NCBI GenBank assembly: GCA_964401045.1
Contig: CAYNXB010000002.1
Coordinates: 1-64,000 of the forward strand
From: CAYNXB01 sp964401045
Lineage (GTDB): Bacteria; Pseudomonadota; Alphaproteobacteria; Sphingomonadales; Sphingomonadaceae
Direction of reading: 5' to 3'
Length of the DNA: 64,000 nt
In this document: positions 17,281 to 26,139 of the stretch, piece by piece
Layout: each line of letters starts with the position of its first letter
How positions within the stretch are numbered: position 1 is the first letter of the stretch
Notes under the pieces: model-generated
Told to the model about the DNA's origin: nothing
What the model saw: the letters and a program-made list of their open reading frames with translations, nothing else
Database searches by the model: none
Translations under genes and position numbers: made by a program

Positions 17281-18625
17281 GAACACGGGAGCAGGCGATA
17301 CCGGAAGCGTCAGGATCGACGAACTGCTCGATGCGGGCAGGTGGAGCCCGTTCCAGAAGCTCGTGCTCGGCCTGCTATCGCTGGCTTACCTTACCGATGG
17401 CCTTGCGAACCAGTCGCTCGGCCTCGCGATCCCGGCGCTGGTTCAGGATTGGGGCCTGCCCCGCGAAGCCTTCGCCTCCATCGCCGCAATCGGATTGATC
17501 GGCCTCACGATCGGTGCGGTGATCGGCGGAATGCTGGGTGACCGGTTTGGCCGGCGCACGACCATGATCGCCAGCACCGCCGTGTTCGGCCTTGCGACGA
17601 TAGCGCAGGCATGGGCCTCCACCCCCGTCGAGTTGACCGCCATGCGCTTCATCGACGGTATCGGGATCGGCGCGATGATCCCCAACGGGGCCGCGCTGAT
17701 TGCCGAGTTCACGCCGCGGCCGAGGCGCGCCTTCGCCATTGCCTTTAGCATGGCCTTCATTCCGGTCGGCGCGATGCTGGCGGGGCTGGTAGCCAACCAG
17801 GTGATTGGCCCTCATGGCTGGCAGGGGCTGTTCATCTTGCTCGGCGGAATCTCGGTGGTCGTCGCTCTGATGTTGCTGGTGCTGTTGCCGGAATCGCCGA
17901 CCTATCTCGCAATCGCCGGCGGAAGCCAGGATCGCCTGCGTGCAATTGCCGCGCGCTGCGGAATAGACGCCGGTTCCGCAACCATCGTTGCCGATGATCC
18001 GCGTACAGCGGCGGCGAAGCGCAGCCCCCTTTCGACCTTGTTCGCCCGCGACGTCGCGTCGAGCACGGTGTTCCTGTGGATCGCGTTCTTCTTCTGCCTG
18101 TTGGCCAATTATTCGATGTTCAGCTGGGTGCCGTCGATGCTCGCGAGCCTCGGGTTCGCCCTCTCGTTGACGGGGCTGGGCATGACATGGCTCTCGCTCG
18201 GCGGGATCATCGGCGGGATCGGCTGTGGCTGGCTGATCGGCAAGTGCGGCTCGCGAATGGTGGTGATCGCCTTCGCCGCCGGGGGCGTGGTGTCATCGCT
18301 CGCGCTCGGCTTGCTTATCGACCGCGGTGTCGGCGGCCTGGCGGGCATTCTCGGCTTCCTGTTCGTGATCGGAATCTTCGCCTCGGGCCTGCTCAACGGG
18401 ATCTACACGTTCGCGGCGTTCATTTATCCGGACCGGGCGCGCAGCACCGGCGTCGGTGCGGCCGCCGCGGCGGGGCGGATCGGGGCGATCGTCAGCTCCT
18501 ATGCCGGTGTGATCGCGCTCGCGGTTGGCGGGGCGTCGGGATATTTCCTGCTTATCGCTGGCTCGCTGGCGATCTCGCTCGTGGCCGTGGCGTTGATCAA
18601 GCGCCAGATTCCCAAGGCCGCCTAG
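17279..18625 (+). CDS. MFS transporter, aromatic acid:H+ symporter (AAHS) type
   Basis: 448 residues, 12 predicted helices. The N-terminus WSPFQKLVLGLLS and DGLANQSLGLAIPALVQDWGL, the motif GMLGDRFGRRTTM between helices 2 and 3, and the FAAFIYPDRARSTGVG segment near helix 10 match benzoate/4-hydroxybenzoate/vanillate carriers (PcaK/BenK type). It is paralogous to the carrier at 42891. It likely imports an aromatic acid used by the cluster. The stop overlaps that of the convergent amidohydrolase (CTAG). Confidence 0.88.
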   Translation: MNTGAGDTGSVRIDELLDAGRWSPFQKLVLGLLSLAYLTDGLANQSLGLAIPALVQDWGLPREAFASIAAIGLIGLTIGAVIGGMLGDRFGRRTTMIASTAVFGLATIAQAWASTPVELTAMRFIDGIGIGAMIPNGAALIAEFTPRPRRAFAIAFSMAFIPVGAMLAGLVANQVIGPHGWQGLFILLGGISVVVALMLLVLLPESPTYLAIAGGSQDRLRAIAARCGIDAGSATIVADDPRTAAAKRSPLSTLFARDVASSTVFLWIAFFFCLLANYSMFSWVPSMLASLGFALSLTGLGMTWLSLGGIIGGIGCGWLIGKCGSRMVVIAFAAGGVVSSLALGLLIDRGVGGLAGILGFLFVIGIFASGLLNGIYTFAAFIYPDRARSTGVGAAAAAGRIGAIVSSYAGVIALAVGGASGYFLLIAGSLAISLVAVALIKRQIPKAA

Positions 18626-19473
18626 TCCATCGAATAGACGCGCGCGGCGGTGCCGCCCAGCAGTTGCTCCTGCTCACCTGTGCTCAGGCCGCCGACCGCC
18701 TCGCGGCCCAAGTCTGCCATATAGCCGTAAGTGCCCGGCGATTGGGTGATGTCCGATCCCCACATCATTCGTTCCGCGCCAAACAGGTCGCGCACGCGGT
18801 GGACGAGCGGGCGGGCGTCGATCCCCGCATGATGCAGCCGACCGAGCGGAATGGTGGTGAACTTGACGGTCACTCCTTCGAACCCGGCGACGCCTTCGAG
18901 CAACTCGTCGACCCCGTGGTCTGGCGGCCCGGCTTCGGCGCGGATCGCTGCGAAGTGATCGATCACCACGGTCAGCCCGGCGATGTCGCCCAGGATCGCG
19001 CGCAGACGTGCCAGCCCTTCGGCGCGGTTCCACGGGAAGAAGTGCACGCACACCGGCACCTGCAATTGCGCCGCGGCGGCCCAGGCCCCGCGCGCGCCGG
19101 GCGAATCGAGCCAGCCCATGCCCTGGCCTCTGACCAGCTCCATCAGACGGATGCCGGCCGCGCTGCCTTCGCGGGCGAGCCGCTCGACCTGCTGCGCGCA
19201 ATCGGAACGCGTCGGATCGATCGAGCCGACCGCGCGTAGCCGCTCGGGGAAGCGCGCCGCGCTATCGCAGACGTAGGAATTGTCGAAGCCATAGATCGAG
19301 CCGCGCTGGACCAGCACCGCCTTGTCTACGCCGGCCGCGTCCATCTCGCGCAGCAGGAACTCCACGTCCATCGGCTTGTCGAAGTCCGCCGGCGCGATCT
19401 CGCCTGACGGGGACGCGGGAACGTAGCGCACCTTGTCGCCGCTGATGACATGGGCGTGGGCGTCAATCATCAT
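18622..19473 (-). CDS. Amidohydrolase_2 family hydrolase/lactonase
   Basis: 283-residue TIM-barrel metal hydrolase. It carries the N-terminal metal motif MIDAHAHV, the Asp-His segment VVIDHFAA, and the C-terminal MMWGSDITQSPGT catalytic aspartate. Family members hydrolyse lactones such as 2-pyrone-4,6-dicarboxylate, or decarboxylate or hydrate aromatic ring-fission products. It is the last gene of a seven-gene run on the minus strand that starts with the monooxygenase at 24964. It shares this fold with five other proteins in the window. The substrate is unknown. Confidence 0.82.
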   Translation of the reverse strand: MMIDAHAHVISGDKVRYVPASPSGEIAPADFDKPMDVEFLLREMDAAGVDKAVLVQRGSIYGFDNSYVCDSAARFPERLRAVGSIDPTRSDCAQQVERLAREGSAAGIRLMELVRGQGMGWLDSPGARGAWAAAAQLQVPVCVHFFPWNRAEGLARLRAILGDIAGLTVVIDHFAAIRAEAGPPDHGVDELLEGVAGFEGVTVKFTTIPLGRLHHAGIDARPLVHRVRDLFGAERMMWGSDITQSPGTYGYMADLGREAVGGLSTGEQEQLLGGTAARVYSMD

Positions 19474-19523
19474 GCGCCCCGCCGTTCGCGCGCTTCGAAC
19501 CAGTTGTCACGTATGCCCCCAAA

Positions 19524-19540
19524 GCCGGCGGAAAGCCGGC
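19524..19540 (-). other. Intercistronic hairpin
   Basis: Two copies of GCCGGC separated by GGAAA form a 6-bp stem between the beta-propeller gene and the downstream amidohydrolase. It might be a processing or attenuation element; no T-run is seen. Confidence 0.25.
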
Positions 19541-19548
19541 GCTCCCCA

Positions 19549-20718
19549 TCACGTAAAGGCGTTCATCGCCTTGAGCTTTTCCTCGTAAGCGACCCGCTCC
19601 TCGGCCGGCAGGAAGTGGCGGAAGTGCGGCCCCTTGGACATCGCCGGCAGGTCGTCGCCGATCTTGACCCAGCTCTCGGCGGCATCGGTGCTCATGTAGA
19701 GCTCCCCGCAGGCCGACCCGGCATAGAGCTCAAGTCCGCCCTCGGCGGAATCGTGCATCGCGGCGACCTCGAGGTTGCCGGCGACGGGATCGGCCATGCC
19801 GTTCATGGCGTTGACCCAGGTCCTGCCATGATCGGTGCTCTTCATGAACTTCGGATAGGCCGTGCCTTCCGCGCCCCAGTTCGGATTGGGATTCATGCCC
19901 GCGCCGACCATGAACAGCAGGTCTTCGCGGGGGTGGACAAAGAATGGATCGGGGTAGGCGCAGGGGTGGTTGGTGTCGGTCAGCCGCTCCCACGACGCGC
20001 CGCGATCGGTGGTATGGTAGGCGCCGATCCCGGAGGTGAAGAAGATCTCGTTCGGGTTGTCGCGATAGAAAGTCACGCGGTGCTGGTCGCGGCGGAACTT
20101 GTCGTCCGGCTGCTCCATCGAATGGATCGAGGTCCAGGTCTCGCCGCCGTCCTCGCTGCGCAGCAGGTCACCCTGCTCGACGCAGATGTAGATCGTCTCC
20201 GGCTCCGAGGGGTGCGAGGCGATGTGCTTGATGTGCGGGTCGGAGCGCGGGAAGAACCAGTGCTCGGTTCCCGCGACTTCGGTACACTTGGGATAGGCGG
20301 TCCAGCTCCGGCCCAGATCGAAGCTGCGGTAGAACATCACCGGCTCGGTGCCGAGGTTGAGGATCGTCCGGCCGTCGACATGCTGGACTAGCAGCGAATA
20401 GACGTGGCCCGATTGCAGCCCTTCATTGCGTGCTTCCCAGCTCGCGCCGAGGTCCTCGCTGACCATCAAGCCGCCTTCGAAATGCAGCCCGGCGAGCAGC
20501 AGTCCGGTGATCTCGTCATAGACCAGCGCGCTGACATGCCGGCCTTCGAGCAGCACGGCATCCCGCTTGCGCCAGGGACTGCCCGGGCCCTCCCGGCGGA
20601 AATCGAGCACGCCCTCGGCAGTCGCGACCAGCATGCGCCGCGCAGCCTTTTCGCTCGACGAGGCGGTCTTTCCGTTGGCCGAAATGCAGATGATCGTCTC
20701 GGCGGCGTCGCGAGCCAT
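19549..20718 (-). CDS. BNR/sialidase-like beta-propeller protein
   Basis: 389 residues with repeated Asp-box-like motifs (SEDLGASW, SFDLGRSW, SEDGGETW, TTDRGASW, STDHGRTW, STDAAESW), each marking a propeller blade. This is the layout of BNR/Ycf48-type or glycosyl-hydrolase-like folds. No signal peptide is seen, so it is probably cytoplasmic. The ATG at 20718 is used because the longer frame starts at TTG next to the operator. Its place in a catabolic operon hints at a lyase, lactonase or scaffold role, but no enzyme activity can be assigned. Confidence 0.75.
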   Translation of the reverse strand: MARDAAETIICISANGKTASSSEKAARRMLVATAEGVLDFRREGPGSPWRKRDAVLLEGRHVSALVYDEITGLLLAGLHFEGGLMVSEDLGASWEARNEGLQSGHVYSLLVQHVDGRTILNLGTEPVMFYRSFDLGRSWTAYPKCTEVAGTEHWFFPRSDPHIKHIASHPSEPETIYICVEQGDLLRSEDGGETWTSIHSMEQPDDKFRRDQHRVTFYRDNPNEIFFTSGIGAYHTTDRGASWERLTDTNHPCAYPDPFFVHPREDLLFMVGAGMNPNPNWGAEGTAYPKFMKSTDHGRTWVNAMNGMADPVAGNLEVAAMHDSAEGGLELYAGSACGELYMSTDAAESWVKIGDDLPAMSKGPHFRHFLPAEERVAYEEKLKAMNAFT

Positions 20719-20736
20719 CGCGGATGCTCCAGTCAA

Positions 20737-20760
20737 AGGTTATACGTTTTTGTATAATCA
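20737..20760. promoter_or_regulatory. Shared palindromic operator, site 5
   Basis: Arms AGGTTATAC and GTATAATCA with a GTTTTT spacer, in the 56-base gap upstream of the beta-propeller gene and downstream of an amidohydrolase on the same strand. It may give the last two genes of the operon an internal promoter. Confidence 0.6.
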
Positions 20761-20774
20761 TTCAGAGCGAGCGT

Positions 20775-21626
20775 TCAACCCGAATGGGCAAAGAAAATTC
20801 GCTCGGCATTGCCCCCGAAGATGGCCGCGACCTCCGCTTCCGGGCGGCCGGCGAACAGATCGCGGGTCCAGCTGAGCGCATTGGCGTAGCCCTCGCGCGA
20901 GGAGACAACCGGGAAGTCGCTGCCCCACAGCAGGCGCTCGGCGCCGAACGTCTCGAGCGCTTCCAGCAGGATCGCGCCCTTGGCGGCGTCGAGCACTGGC
21001 GGCTGTGCGGGCAGCGGCGCACCAACCGCGCGTTGCGCGAGCTGGCCGAGCGCGGGGATCTTGAGGCTGACATTGGGCAGGCGGGCAAGAGCAAGGATGC
21101 CGTGCCAGGTCTCCTCGCTCCGGTCGCAGTCGGGCCGGGTCCAGCCGCCGAGGTGCTCGACCACGATCGGGAGGCGGGAGAACTCGTTGGCCAGCGCAGC
21201 GAAGTCGTCGGCGAGCAGCGCAGCCGATGCGCCGCCGCAACTGATAACCAGGCCACATTCGTCCGCCGCTCGCCACACCGCAAGGGGATCGTCGCCCGGG
21301 CTCCGCGCGTCGGGCCGCAGGCGAAGGCCGGTCATTCCGCGCTCCGCCCATTGGCGGACGGCCTCCGCCGCATCCGGCGCAGCGGCATCCACTCCTCCGA
21401 CATTGGCGAATCGGCCCGGAAAGCGAGCCACGCACTGCTCGTGGTAGGAATTGTCGAACTGGCCGAGGATCTGGGTGAGCACCGCCTTTGCCACGCCGTT
21501 GCGATCCATCTGGAACAGCAAGGCTTCCACAGGCTCGAACCATAACGGGGAGGCGTGGCAATGGGCATCGATCACGGGCACGGCAAGCTCCTGAAGCTTG
21601 TTTTCATGGGTTTCATGCCACCGCAT
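20775..21626 (-). CDS. Amidohydrolase_2 family hydrolase
   Basis: About 283 residues of the PF04909-type TIM barrel. VPVIDAHCHASP carries the metal histidines, with GLRLRPDAR, the IVVEHLGG histidine, and the terminal LLWGSDFPVV aspartate. The start is ambiguous: an ATG at 21626 (used here) overlaps the end of the upstream carrier by 14 bases, and a GTG at 21581 lies directly before the barrel. Its RF-N-Y-H-E-type features (FDNSYHEQC) are shared with the amidohydrolase at 18622 (FDNSYVCDS), so the two probably process related compounds. Confidence 0.82.
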   Translation of the reverse strand: MRWHETHENKLQELAVPVIDAHCHASPLWFEPVEALLFQMDRNGVAKAVLTQILGQFDNSYHEQCVARFPGRFANVGGVDAAAPDAAEAVRQWAERGMTGLRLRPDARSPGDDPLAVWRAADECGLVISCGGASAALLADDFAALANEFSRLPIVVEHLGGWTRPDCDRSEETWHGILALARLPNVSLKIPALGQLAQRAVGAPLPAQPPVLDAAKGAILLEALETFGAERLLWGSDFPVVSSREGYANALSWTRDLFAGRPEAEVAAIFGGNAERIFFAHSG

Positions 21627-23022
21627 CTTCGGGATGGACCTCGCGCAAGTCATGCGGAAGCCGGCGGTAGAGGAACAGGGTCGATACGATCCCGATCCCG
21701 GCGATCGCCACCAGGGTCAGGCGATACTGGTCGATCGAGGGTTCTGCATAGCCGCCGGCCTTGGCGAAAAGGCTCAGCATCACCGCGGTGGTCGAGATCG
21801 ACAGCGCGTTGAACAATTGCATCGAGATGTTGGCGAGCACGTTGCCCGAAGTCATGGTCGATGGGCCGAGCGTGGCGTAGGACAGCGTGCTGATCCCCGT
21901 GAACACTAGCGACCGCGCCATCCCCGCAACGAACAGCGCTGCGGTAAGCGAGGGCACCAGCCATGGACCGGGCGTCGCGGCGATGAATGCCGCGATGGTC
22001 GCCAGTCCCGCGATGCTGGCTCCGATCACCGTGTGGCGATAGCCGAAGCGGTCGAACAGCGGCTTGATCCATGGCTTGGTGATCAGGTCACCGCCGTTCA
22101 GCGCAATCAGCAAGAGCCCCGCCACGAACGGGCTGAGCCCGAAGCCGACCTGGAACATCAATGGTAGTGCGAAGATCAGCGCGCGCGGGGGCAGGCGGGA
22201 GAACGCGCCCGCACCGATCGCGGCGGTGCGGAATGCCGGACTGCGCATCGCGGCCGTCTCCACTACCGCGCCGGGATGGCGGCGAATGTGCCGTATGGCG
22301 GCGAGAAACAGCAGCGTCCCGATCGCGATGAGGCTCCACGGCAAAGGGGCGGTAAGCCCGCCGACCAGCCGGTCGAACCCGGTCAGCATTGCAATCAGGC
22401 CGCCGCTGAGCAGGACGATTCCACGCACATCGAGCGGCAGCCTGGGATTGGCTTCCATCCGCGGGATCCGGAGATAGGCGACCAGGAACAGCAGTGCGGA
22501 GACCGGCAGGTTGAGCAGGAAGATGTATTCCCAGCGCGCGTAATCGACGATGAACCCGCCCAGCGAAGGCCCGAATGTCGGCGCGATCAGCATCGGCATC
22601 GACGTGATCGCCATCGCGTCGACCAGTTCCTCCTTGCTCGTCTGTCGCAGCAGGATCAGGCGTCCGACCGGCACGATCAGCGCGGCGCACGCGCCCTGCA
22701 GCGCGCGTGCGAGGATGAAGCTCCAGAACGTTTCGGACAGCGCGCAGCACAGCGAAAACGCCGCGAAGCCGACGATGGCGGAAAGGAATACCCGTTTGGC
22801 GCCAAAGCGGTCGGCGGCCCAGCCGCTCGCCGGCAGGACGGCGACGATCATCGTGACATAGATGCTCACGGCCAGGCTCAGCGAGACCACCGGCCTGCCG
22901 AAGTCCCGCGCAATCTCGGGCAGGGCGACGACCAATACCGCGCCGTCGAGCTGGGCCATGAACATCGCCGCCGACGTGATCAGCACCATGTCCCGACTCT
23001 GGAGCGCCAGTAAGCGCTTCAT
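21613..23022 (-). CDS. MFS transporter, DHA2-like
   Basis: 469 residues with a predicted 14-helix major facilitator layout. It shows the motif LDGAVLVVALPEIARDF in helix 1, SGWAADRFGAKRVF between helices 2 and 3, and FGPSLGGFIVD (motif C). It starts with ATG overlapping the TGA of the small upstream membrane-protein gene. DHA2-type carriers are mostly exporters, but the operon context leaves uptake of a pathway substrate open. It resembles the carrier at 6187 in overall layout. Confidence 0.87.
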   Translation of the reverse strand: MKRLLALQSRDMVLITSAAMFMAQLDGAVLVVALPEIARDFGRPVVSLSLAVSIYVTMIVAVLPASGWAADRFGAKRVFLSAIVGFAAFSLCCALSETFWSFILARALQGACAALIVPVGRLILLRQTSKEELVDAMAITSMPMLIAPTFGPSLGGFIVDYARWEYIFLLNLPVSALLFLVAYLRIPRMEANPRLPLDVRGIVLLSGGLIAMLTGFDRLVGGLTAPLPWSLIAIGTLLFLAAIRHIRRHPGAVVETAAMRSPAFRTAAIGAGAFSRLPPRALIFALPLMFQVGFGLSPFVAGLLLIALNGGDLITKPWIKPLFDRFGYRHTVIGASIAGLATIAAFIAATPGPWLVPSLTAALFVAGMARSLVFTGISTLSYATLGPSTMTSGNVLANISMQLFNALSISTTAVMLSLFAKAGGYAEPSIDQYRLTLVAIAGIGIVSTLFLYRRLPHDLREVHPEDAVA

Positions 23023-23228
23023 CAGTCGATCGCGCCGTCGTCCGTCTCGCGGGCCTGGAATTCATGCGGGCGTTGCGTCTTGGCGGCGGCACGGCGGCTG
23101 AGCACGATGGTGAGGATGACCCCGGCCACCCCGAGGATCGCCCCCGCCATCTCGAAATTGGTCATCTCGAGCGGGTTGAGGCTCATCATGTCGGCCTTGC
23201 CGTCGAGGGCGAAGCTGAAGTTGGGCAT
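23022..23228 (-). CDS. Small single-pass membrane protein, 68 residues
   Basis: No recognised family. The N-terminus is polar and one hydrophobic helix spans about residues 27-45 (MAGAILGVAGVILTIVL), followed by an arginine-rich, charged cytoplasmic-type tail. It is likely real because its TGA overlaps the ATG of the MFS gene (ATGA), it sits between two well-supported genes in the same direction, and its codon positions are GC-biased like its neighbours. It might be an accessory of the DoxX-like protein or of the carrier; this is a guess from position. Confidence 0.65.
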   Translation of the reverse strand: MPNFSFALDGKADMMSLNPLEMTNFEMAGAILGVAGVILTIVLSRRAAAKTQRPHEFQARETDDGAID

Positions 23229-23246
23229 CTCGTCCGGGCCTTTCGA

Positions 23247-23696
23247 TCAGAGGGAGCGGATCACCCGCGCCGGATCGTTCCAGACGGGCTGGGGCGCGGC
23301 GCGGAATTTCAGCAGCGGGTAGAAGTAGTTCGCATAGGCCGCCAGCAACACCAGGTGCATCACCAGGTTGCGCGTGACGGAAAGCTGGACATGCGGCGCG
23401 GGGGACCATGGCACGTTGACCAGGAAAATCATCATCGTGACCGGCATCAGCATGGTCAGCGCCAGCGGCACGAAGCGGTTGAACAGCAGGCACATCCCAC
23501 AGGTGAACTCGATCACCTTGGCAAACGCGAACAGGTTGAGGTTGGTCGCCGCGATGACGAATTCGTTCCCAGCGACCTCGGCGATCTTCGGCTGCGGCCA
23601 GAACAGCAGGAAGTAGTTGAGCCCGGACACCATGTTGAAGCCGCCGAGATAAAAGCGGCAGAACGTCACGGCATATTTCGCGATAATGCGTTTCAT
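23247..23696 (-). CDS. DoxX-like four-helix membrane protein (copy 1)
   Basis: 149 residues, about four hydrophobic helices. It shows the pattern SGLNYFLLFWP in helix 1 and KVIEFTCGMCLLFNRFVPL in helices 2-3, also seen in the proteins at 29640 and 44277. DoxX-like proteins are small inner-membrane proteins linked in some cases to quinone-coupled electron transfer. The exact role is unknown. It sits directly downstream of the acyl-CoA-dehydrogenase-like monooxygenase in the same operon. Confidence 0.75.
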   Translation of the reverse strand: MKRIIAKYAVTFCRFYLGGFNMVSGLNYFLLFWPQPKIAEVAGNEFVIAATNLNLFAFAKVIEFTCGMCLLFNRFVPLALTMLMPVTMMIFLVNVPWSPAPHVQLSVTRNLVMHLVLLAAYANYFYPLLKFRAAPQPVWNDPARVIRSL

Positions 23697-23725
23697 CGGC
23701 CCGATCCCCTCATCCCCTGCTTTGG

Positions 23726-24964
23726 CTATTTGCGCCTCGGTAGGGCAAAGTCCCCTTTCTTGAGGCCCGCCGCGGCGCGGCCATAGCCGGTCATCGCCGT
23801 ATCCCAGGTAAAGGCGAAGTGCTGCGCGCCCGCGTTCACGTCGCGGAACAGCTGCTGCATCCGCTGCCCGTCATAGATCGAGCTGCCGCCGGACGCTTCG
23901 AAGATCCGGTTCGCCGCATGGCGCGCGCGTTGTGCGGCCCAGGCCCAGTCGCGCGAGATCTTCGCGCTGTCGAGCGGGGTGATGTCCTTGGGGTCGCGCG
24001 CGCGGTCGATCATTTCCGCGTCGCTGATCACCAGCGCCAGCGCAGCGTCGATCTCGGCCGAGATTTCGCCGATGCGGGCGAGGGTGGCCGATTGTTCCGC
24101 CACTTCCAGCGGCTCGGCATCCGCGAGGCGGCCGCCGATGTGCTCCGCGAAGCGCCGCGCCATTCCCTTGGCGATACCCAGCGGCGCGCCGATGATCGAG
24201 AACGGGGCGACGTTGGAGAACGGCATGCGGTAGATCGCCCCATCGTGCAGCCGCGCGCCGGGGGTGGAGCCGGCCAGCATATCCGCCAGCGAGCAGCTGC
24301 GATGCGCCGGGACGAAGCTGTCGGCGATCCGGATCGACCGGCTGCCCGTCGCCCGCAGGCCCATCGTGTGCCAATCGTCGAGCACTTCGATCTCGGATTT
24401 CGGGATCACGAAGAAGCGCGGTTCCATGCTGCCGTCCGCCTTCTTCACCACGTTGCCGACGATCACCCAGGTGGCGTAGTCGATGCCCGAGCAGAACCGG
24501 CCTTCGCCGCCGGTCAGCCGGTAGCCGCCGTCCTCCTCGACCACGGTCCCGCCGAGGCGGAACACGGTGGCGATCAGGGTGGTGGGGTCGCTCATCACGT
24601 CGCGCTGCGCCTGCTCGGGGAACAGGTTGATCAACCAGCTATGTCCGGCGAGGACGCCGAAGACCCACGCCGCCGAGCCGGAGACGGTGCCGATCTCGGT
24701 CGTCACCCGCACGAGGTCGGCGAAGCCCAGTTCCGACCCGCCGAGATTGCGCGGCATGACAATGCCGAACAGGCCGGTCGCACGGATTTTCTCGACGATG
24801 TCGTCCGATAAATGGCGATCGATGTCGAACTGGGCGTCGCCGCGCTCGATCTCGGGCAGGAGCTCCCGAATCCGGGTCAGGGCTTCGTCGCCCGATGAGA
24901 CCACGGGCCAGTCGTTATCGATCATCAGCGCGCCGTGTGAAAGCCCTTGCGCGGCATCAGCCAT
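23726..24964 (-). CDS. Acyl-CoA dehydrogenase-like flavin-dependent monooxygenase
   Basis: 412 residues with the fold of group D hydroxylases (HpaB/HsaA/DszC type) that use reduced flavin from a partner to hydroxylate aromatic compounds. The N-terminal helical domain has GIVMPRNLGGSELGFAD. The middle beta domain includes WVIVGNVV, VLDDWHTMGLRATGS and FVPAHR. The C-terminal helix bundle contains IFEASGGSSIYDGQRMQQLFRDVNAG, the end typical of this group. The ATG at 24964 is preferred over a start inside the operator. Reduced flavin might come from the reductase at 28124. It leads the minus-strand operon. Confidence 0.85.
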   Translation of the reverse strand: MADAAQGLSHGALMIDNDWPVVSSGDEALTRIRELLPEIERGDAQFDIDRHLSDDIVEKIRATGLFGIVMPRNLGGSELGFADLVRVTTEIGTVSGSAAWVFGVLAGHSWLINLFPEQAQRDVMSDPTTLIATVFRLGGTVVEEDGGYRLTGGEGRFCSGIDYATWVIVGNVVKKADGSMEPRFFVIPKSEIEVLDDWHTMGLRATGSRSIRIADSFVPAHRSCSLADMLAGSTPGARLHDGAIYRMPFSNVAPFSIIGAPLGIAKGMARRFAEHIGGRLADAEPLEVAEQSATLARIGEISAEIDAALALVISDAEMIDRARDPKDITPLDSAKISRDWAWAAQRARHAANRIFEASGGSSIYDGQRMQQLFRDVNAGAQHFAFTWDTAMTGYGRAAAGLKKGDFALPRRK

Positions 24965-25027
24965 CCTCGAATCCTTTTCAAGCAAATCAGCCCAAGCCGG
25001 CAGCGGCGTTTGACCCGCCTGCGCCAG

Positions 25028-25050
25028 ATTGTTATACACTTTAAGTAGCC
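25028..25050. promoter_or_regulatory. Shared operator, site 6
   Basis: Perfect left arm ATTGTTATAC with a weak right half (AAGTAG), between the divergent monooxygenase (24964) and dioxygenase (25139) genes. Confidence 0.55.
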
Positions 25051-25138
25051 GATAGAAATTGACGCATCAAGTCCCGTTTGATCGCGCAGCCCGGCCGGTT
25101 GCGCTATCCGAAGAGCGGGAGCGTTCGGGAGAATTGCG

Positions 25139-26131
25139 ATGGCCGAAGTGGTTCTGGGAATTGGGACGAGCCATGGTCCCATGCTCGTCACCGAAACGGA
25201 GACCTGGGGCCTGCGCGTGCCCGCGGACAAGGCCAACCAGCACGCCTGGAAAGGCGGGAGCTGGTCGTTCGACGACCTCGTGGCCGCCCGCACTGGGGAG
25301 GGGCTCGCCGAACAGTCGACCAAGGACGTATGGGACCAGCGGCAGGCGACGTGCCAGGCCAACATCGAAAAACTGGCCGATATCTTCGCCGAAGCGCGAA
25401 TTGACGTGGCGGTGATCGTAGGCAACGACCAGAATGAGATCTACCGCCCCGCGCTCAACCCGGCGTTCGCGGTCCACTACGGCGACACGATCACCAACTA
25501 CGAATTCTCCGAGGACCGGATCAAGGAGCTGCCCCCGGGGATCGAAGTATCGCTGCCCGGCTATATTCCTTCGGGCGGGGCTGAGTATCGCGGCTGCCCG
25601 GAGCTGGCGCTCAAGATCATCGACCAGGCGATCGCTGACGAGTTCGATGTCGCCACCATGTCCAGCCTGCCGCGCCCGGAAACGCCGCACGCCTGGGGCT
25701 TTGTCTATCGCCGTATCATGCGCGACAATCCGTGCCCGAGCGTGATGGTGACGATTAACACCTTCTTCCCGCCTAACCGCCCGAGTGCGCGGCGTTGCTA
25801 CAAGTTCGGCCAGTCGATCCTTGAAGCGATCCGCGAATGGGACAGCGACAAGCGCGTGGCGCTGATCGGCAGCGGCGGACTGACCCACTTCGTGATCGAC
25901 GAGACCGTTGACCGGACCTTCCTGAACGCGCTTCAGCACAACGACTTCGAGCCGGTGTTCGGCCTGGGCGAGGAGACGTTCCGCGACGGGACGTCCGAGA
26001 TCAAAAACTGGATTCCAGTCGCAGGGGCGATGTCGCAGCTCGGGTTGGAGCCGCACGTGCTCGACTACGTGCCGTGCTATCGCAGCGAGGCCGGAACGGG
26101 CAACGCGATGGGCTTCGTCTACTGGCGGTAA
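25139..26131 (+). CDS. LigB-type (class III) extradiol ring-cleavage dioxygenase
   Basis: 330 residues of the PF02900 fold that opens catechol-type rings with Fe(II). His12 in GTSHGPML sits exactly where LigB His12 binds iron, and ETPHAWGF supplies the candidate catalytic base equivalent to LigB His195. The second iron ligand of LigB, His in the NDH motif, is Gln here (GNDQNEIY). That suggests a distinct subfamily or altered metal site. There is no LigA-like alpha subunit next to it. It is divergent from the hydroxylase, and its product could feed the LigJ/LigK-like pair at 13 kb. Confidence 0.82.
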   Translation: MAEVVLGIGTSHGPMLVTETETWGLRVPADKANQHAWKGGSWSFDDLVAARTGEGLAEQSTKDVWDQRQATCQANIEKLADIFAEARIDVAVIVGNDQNEIYRPALNPAFAVHYGDTITNYEFSEDRIKELPPGIEVSLPGYIPSGGAEYRGCPELALKIIDQAIADEFDVATMSSLPRPETPHAWGFVYRRIMRDNPCPSVMVTINTFFPPNRPSARRCYKFGQSILEAIREWDSDKRVALIGSGGLTHFVIDETVDRTFLNALQHNDFEPVFGLGEETFRDGTSEIKNWIPVAGAMSQLGLEPHVLDYVPCYRSEAGTGNAMGFVYWR

Positions 26132-26139
26132 GCTTGCCG

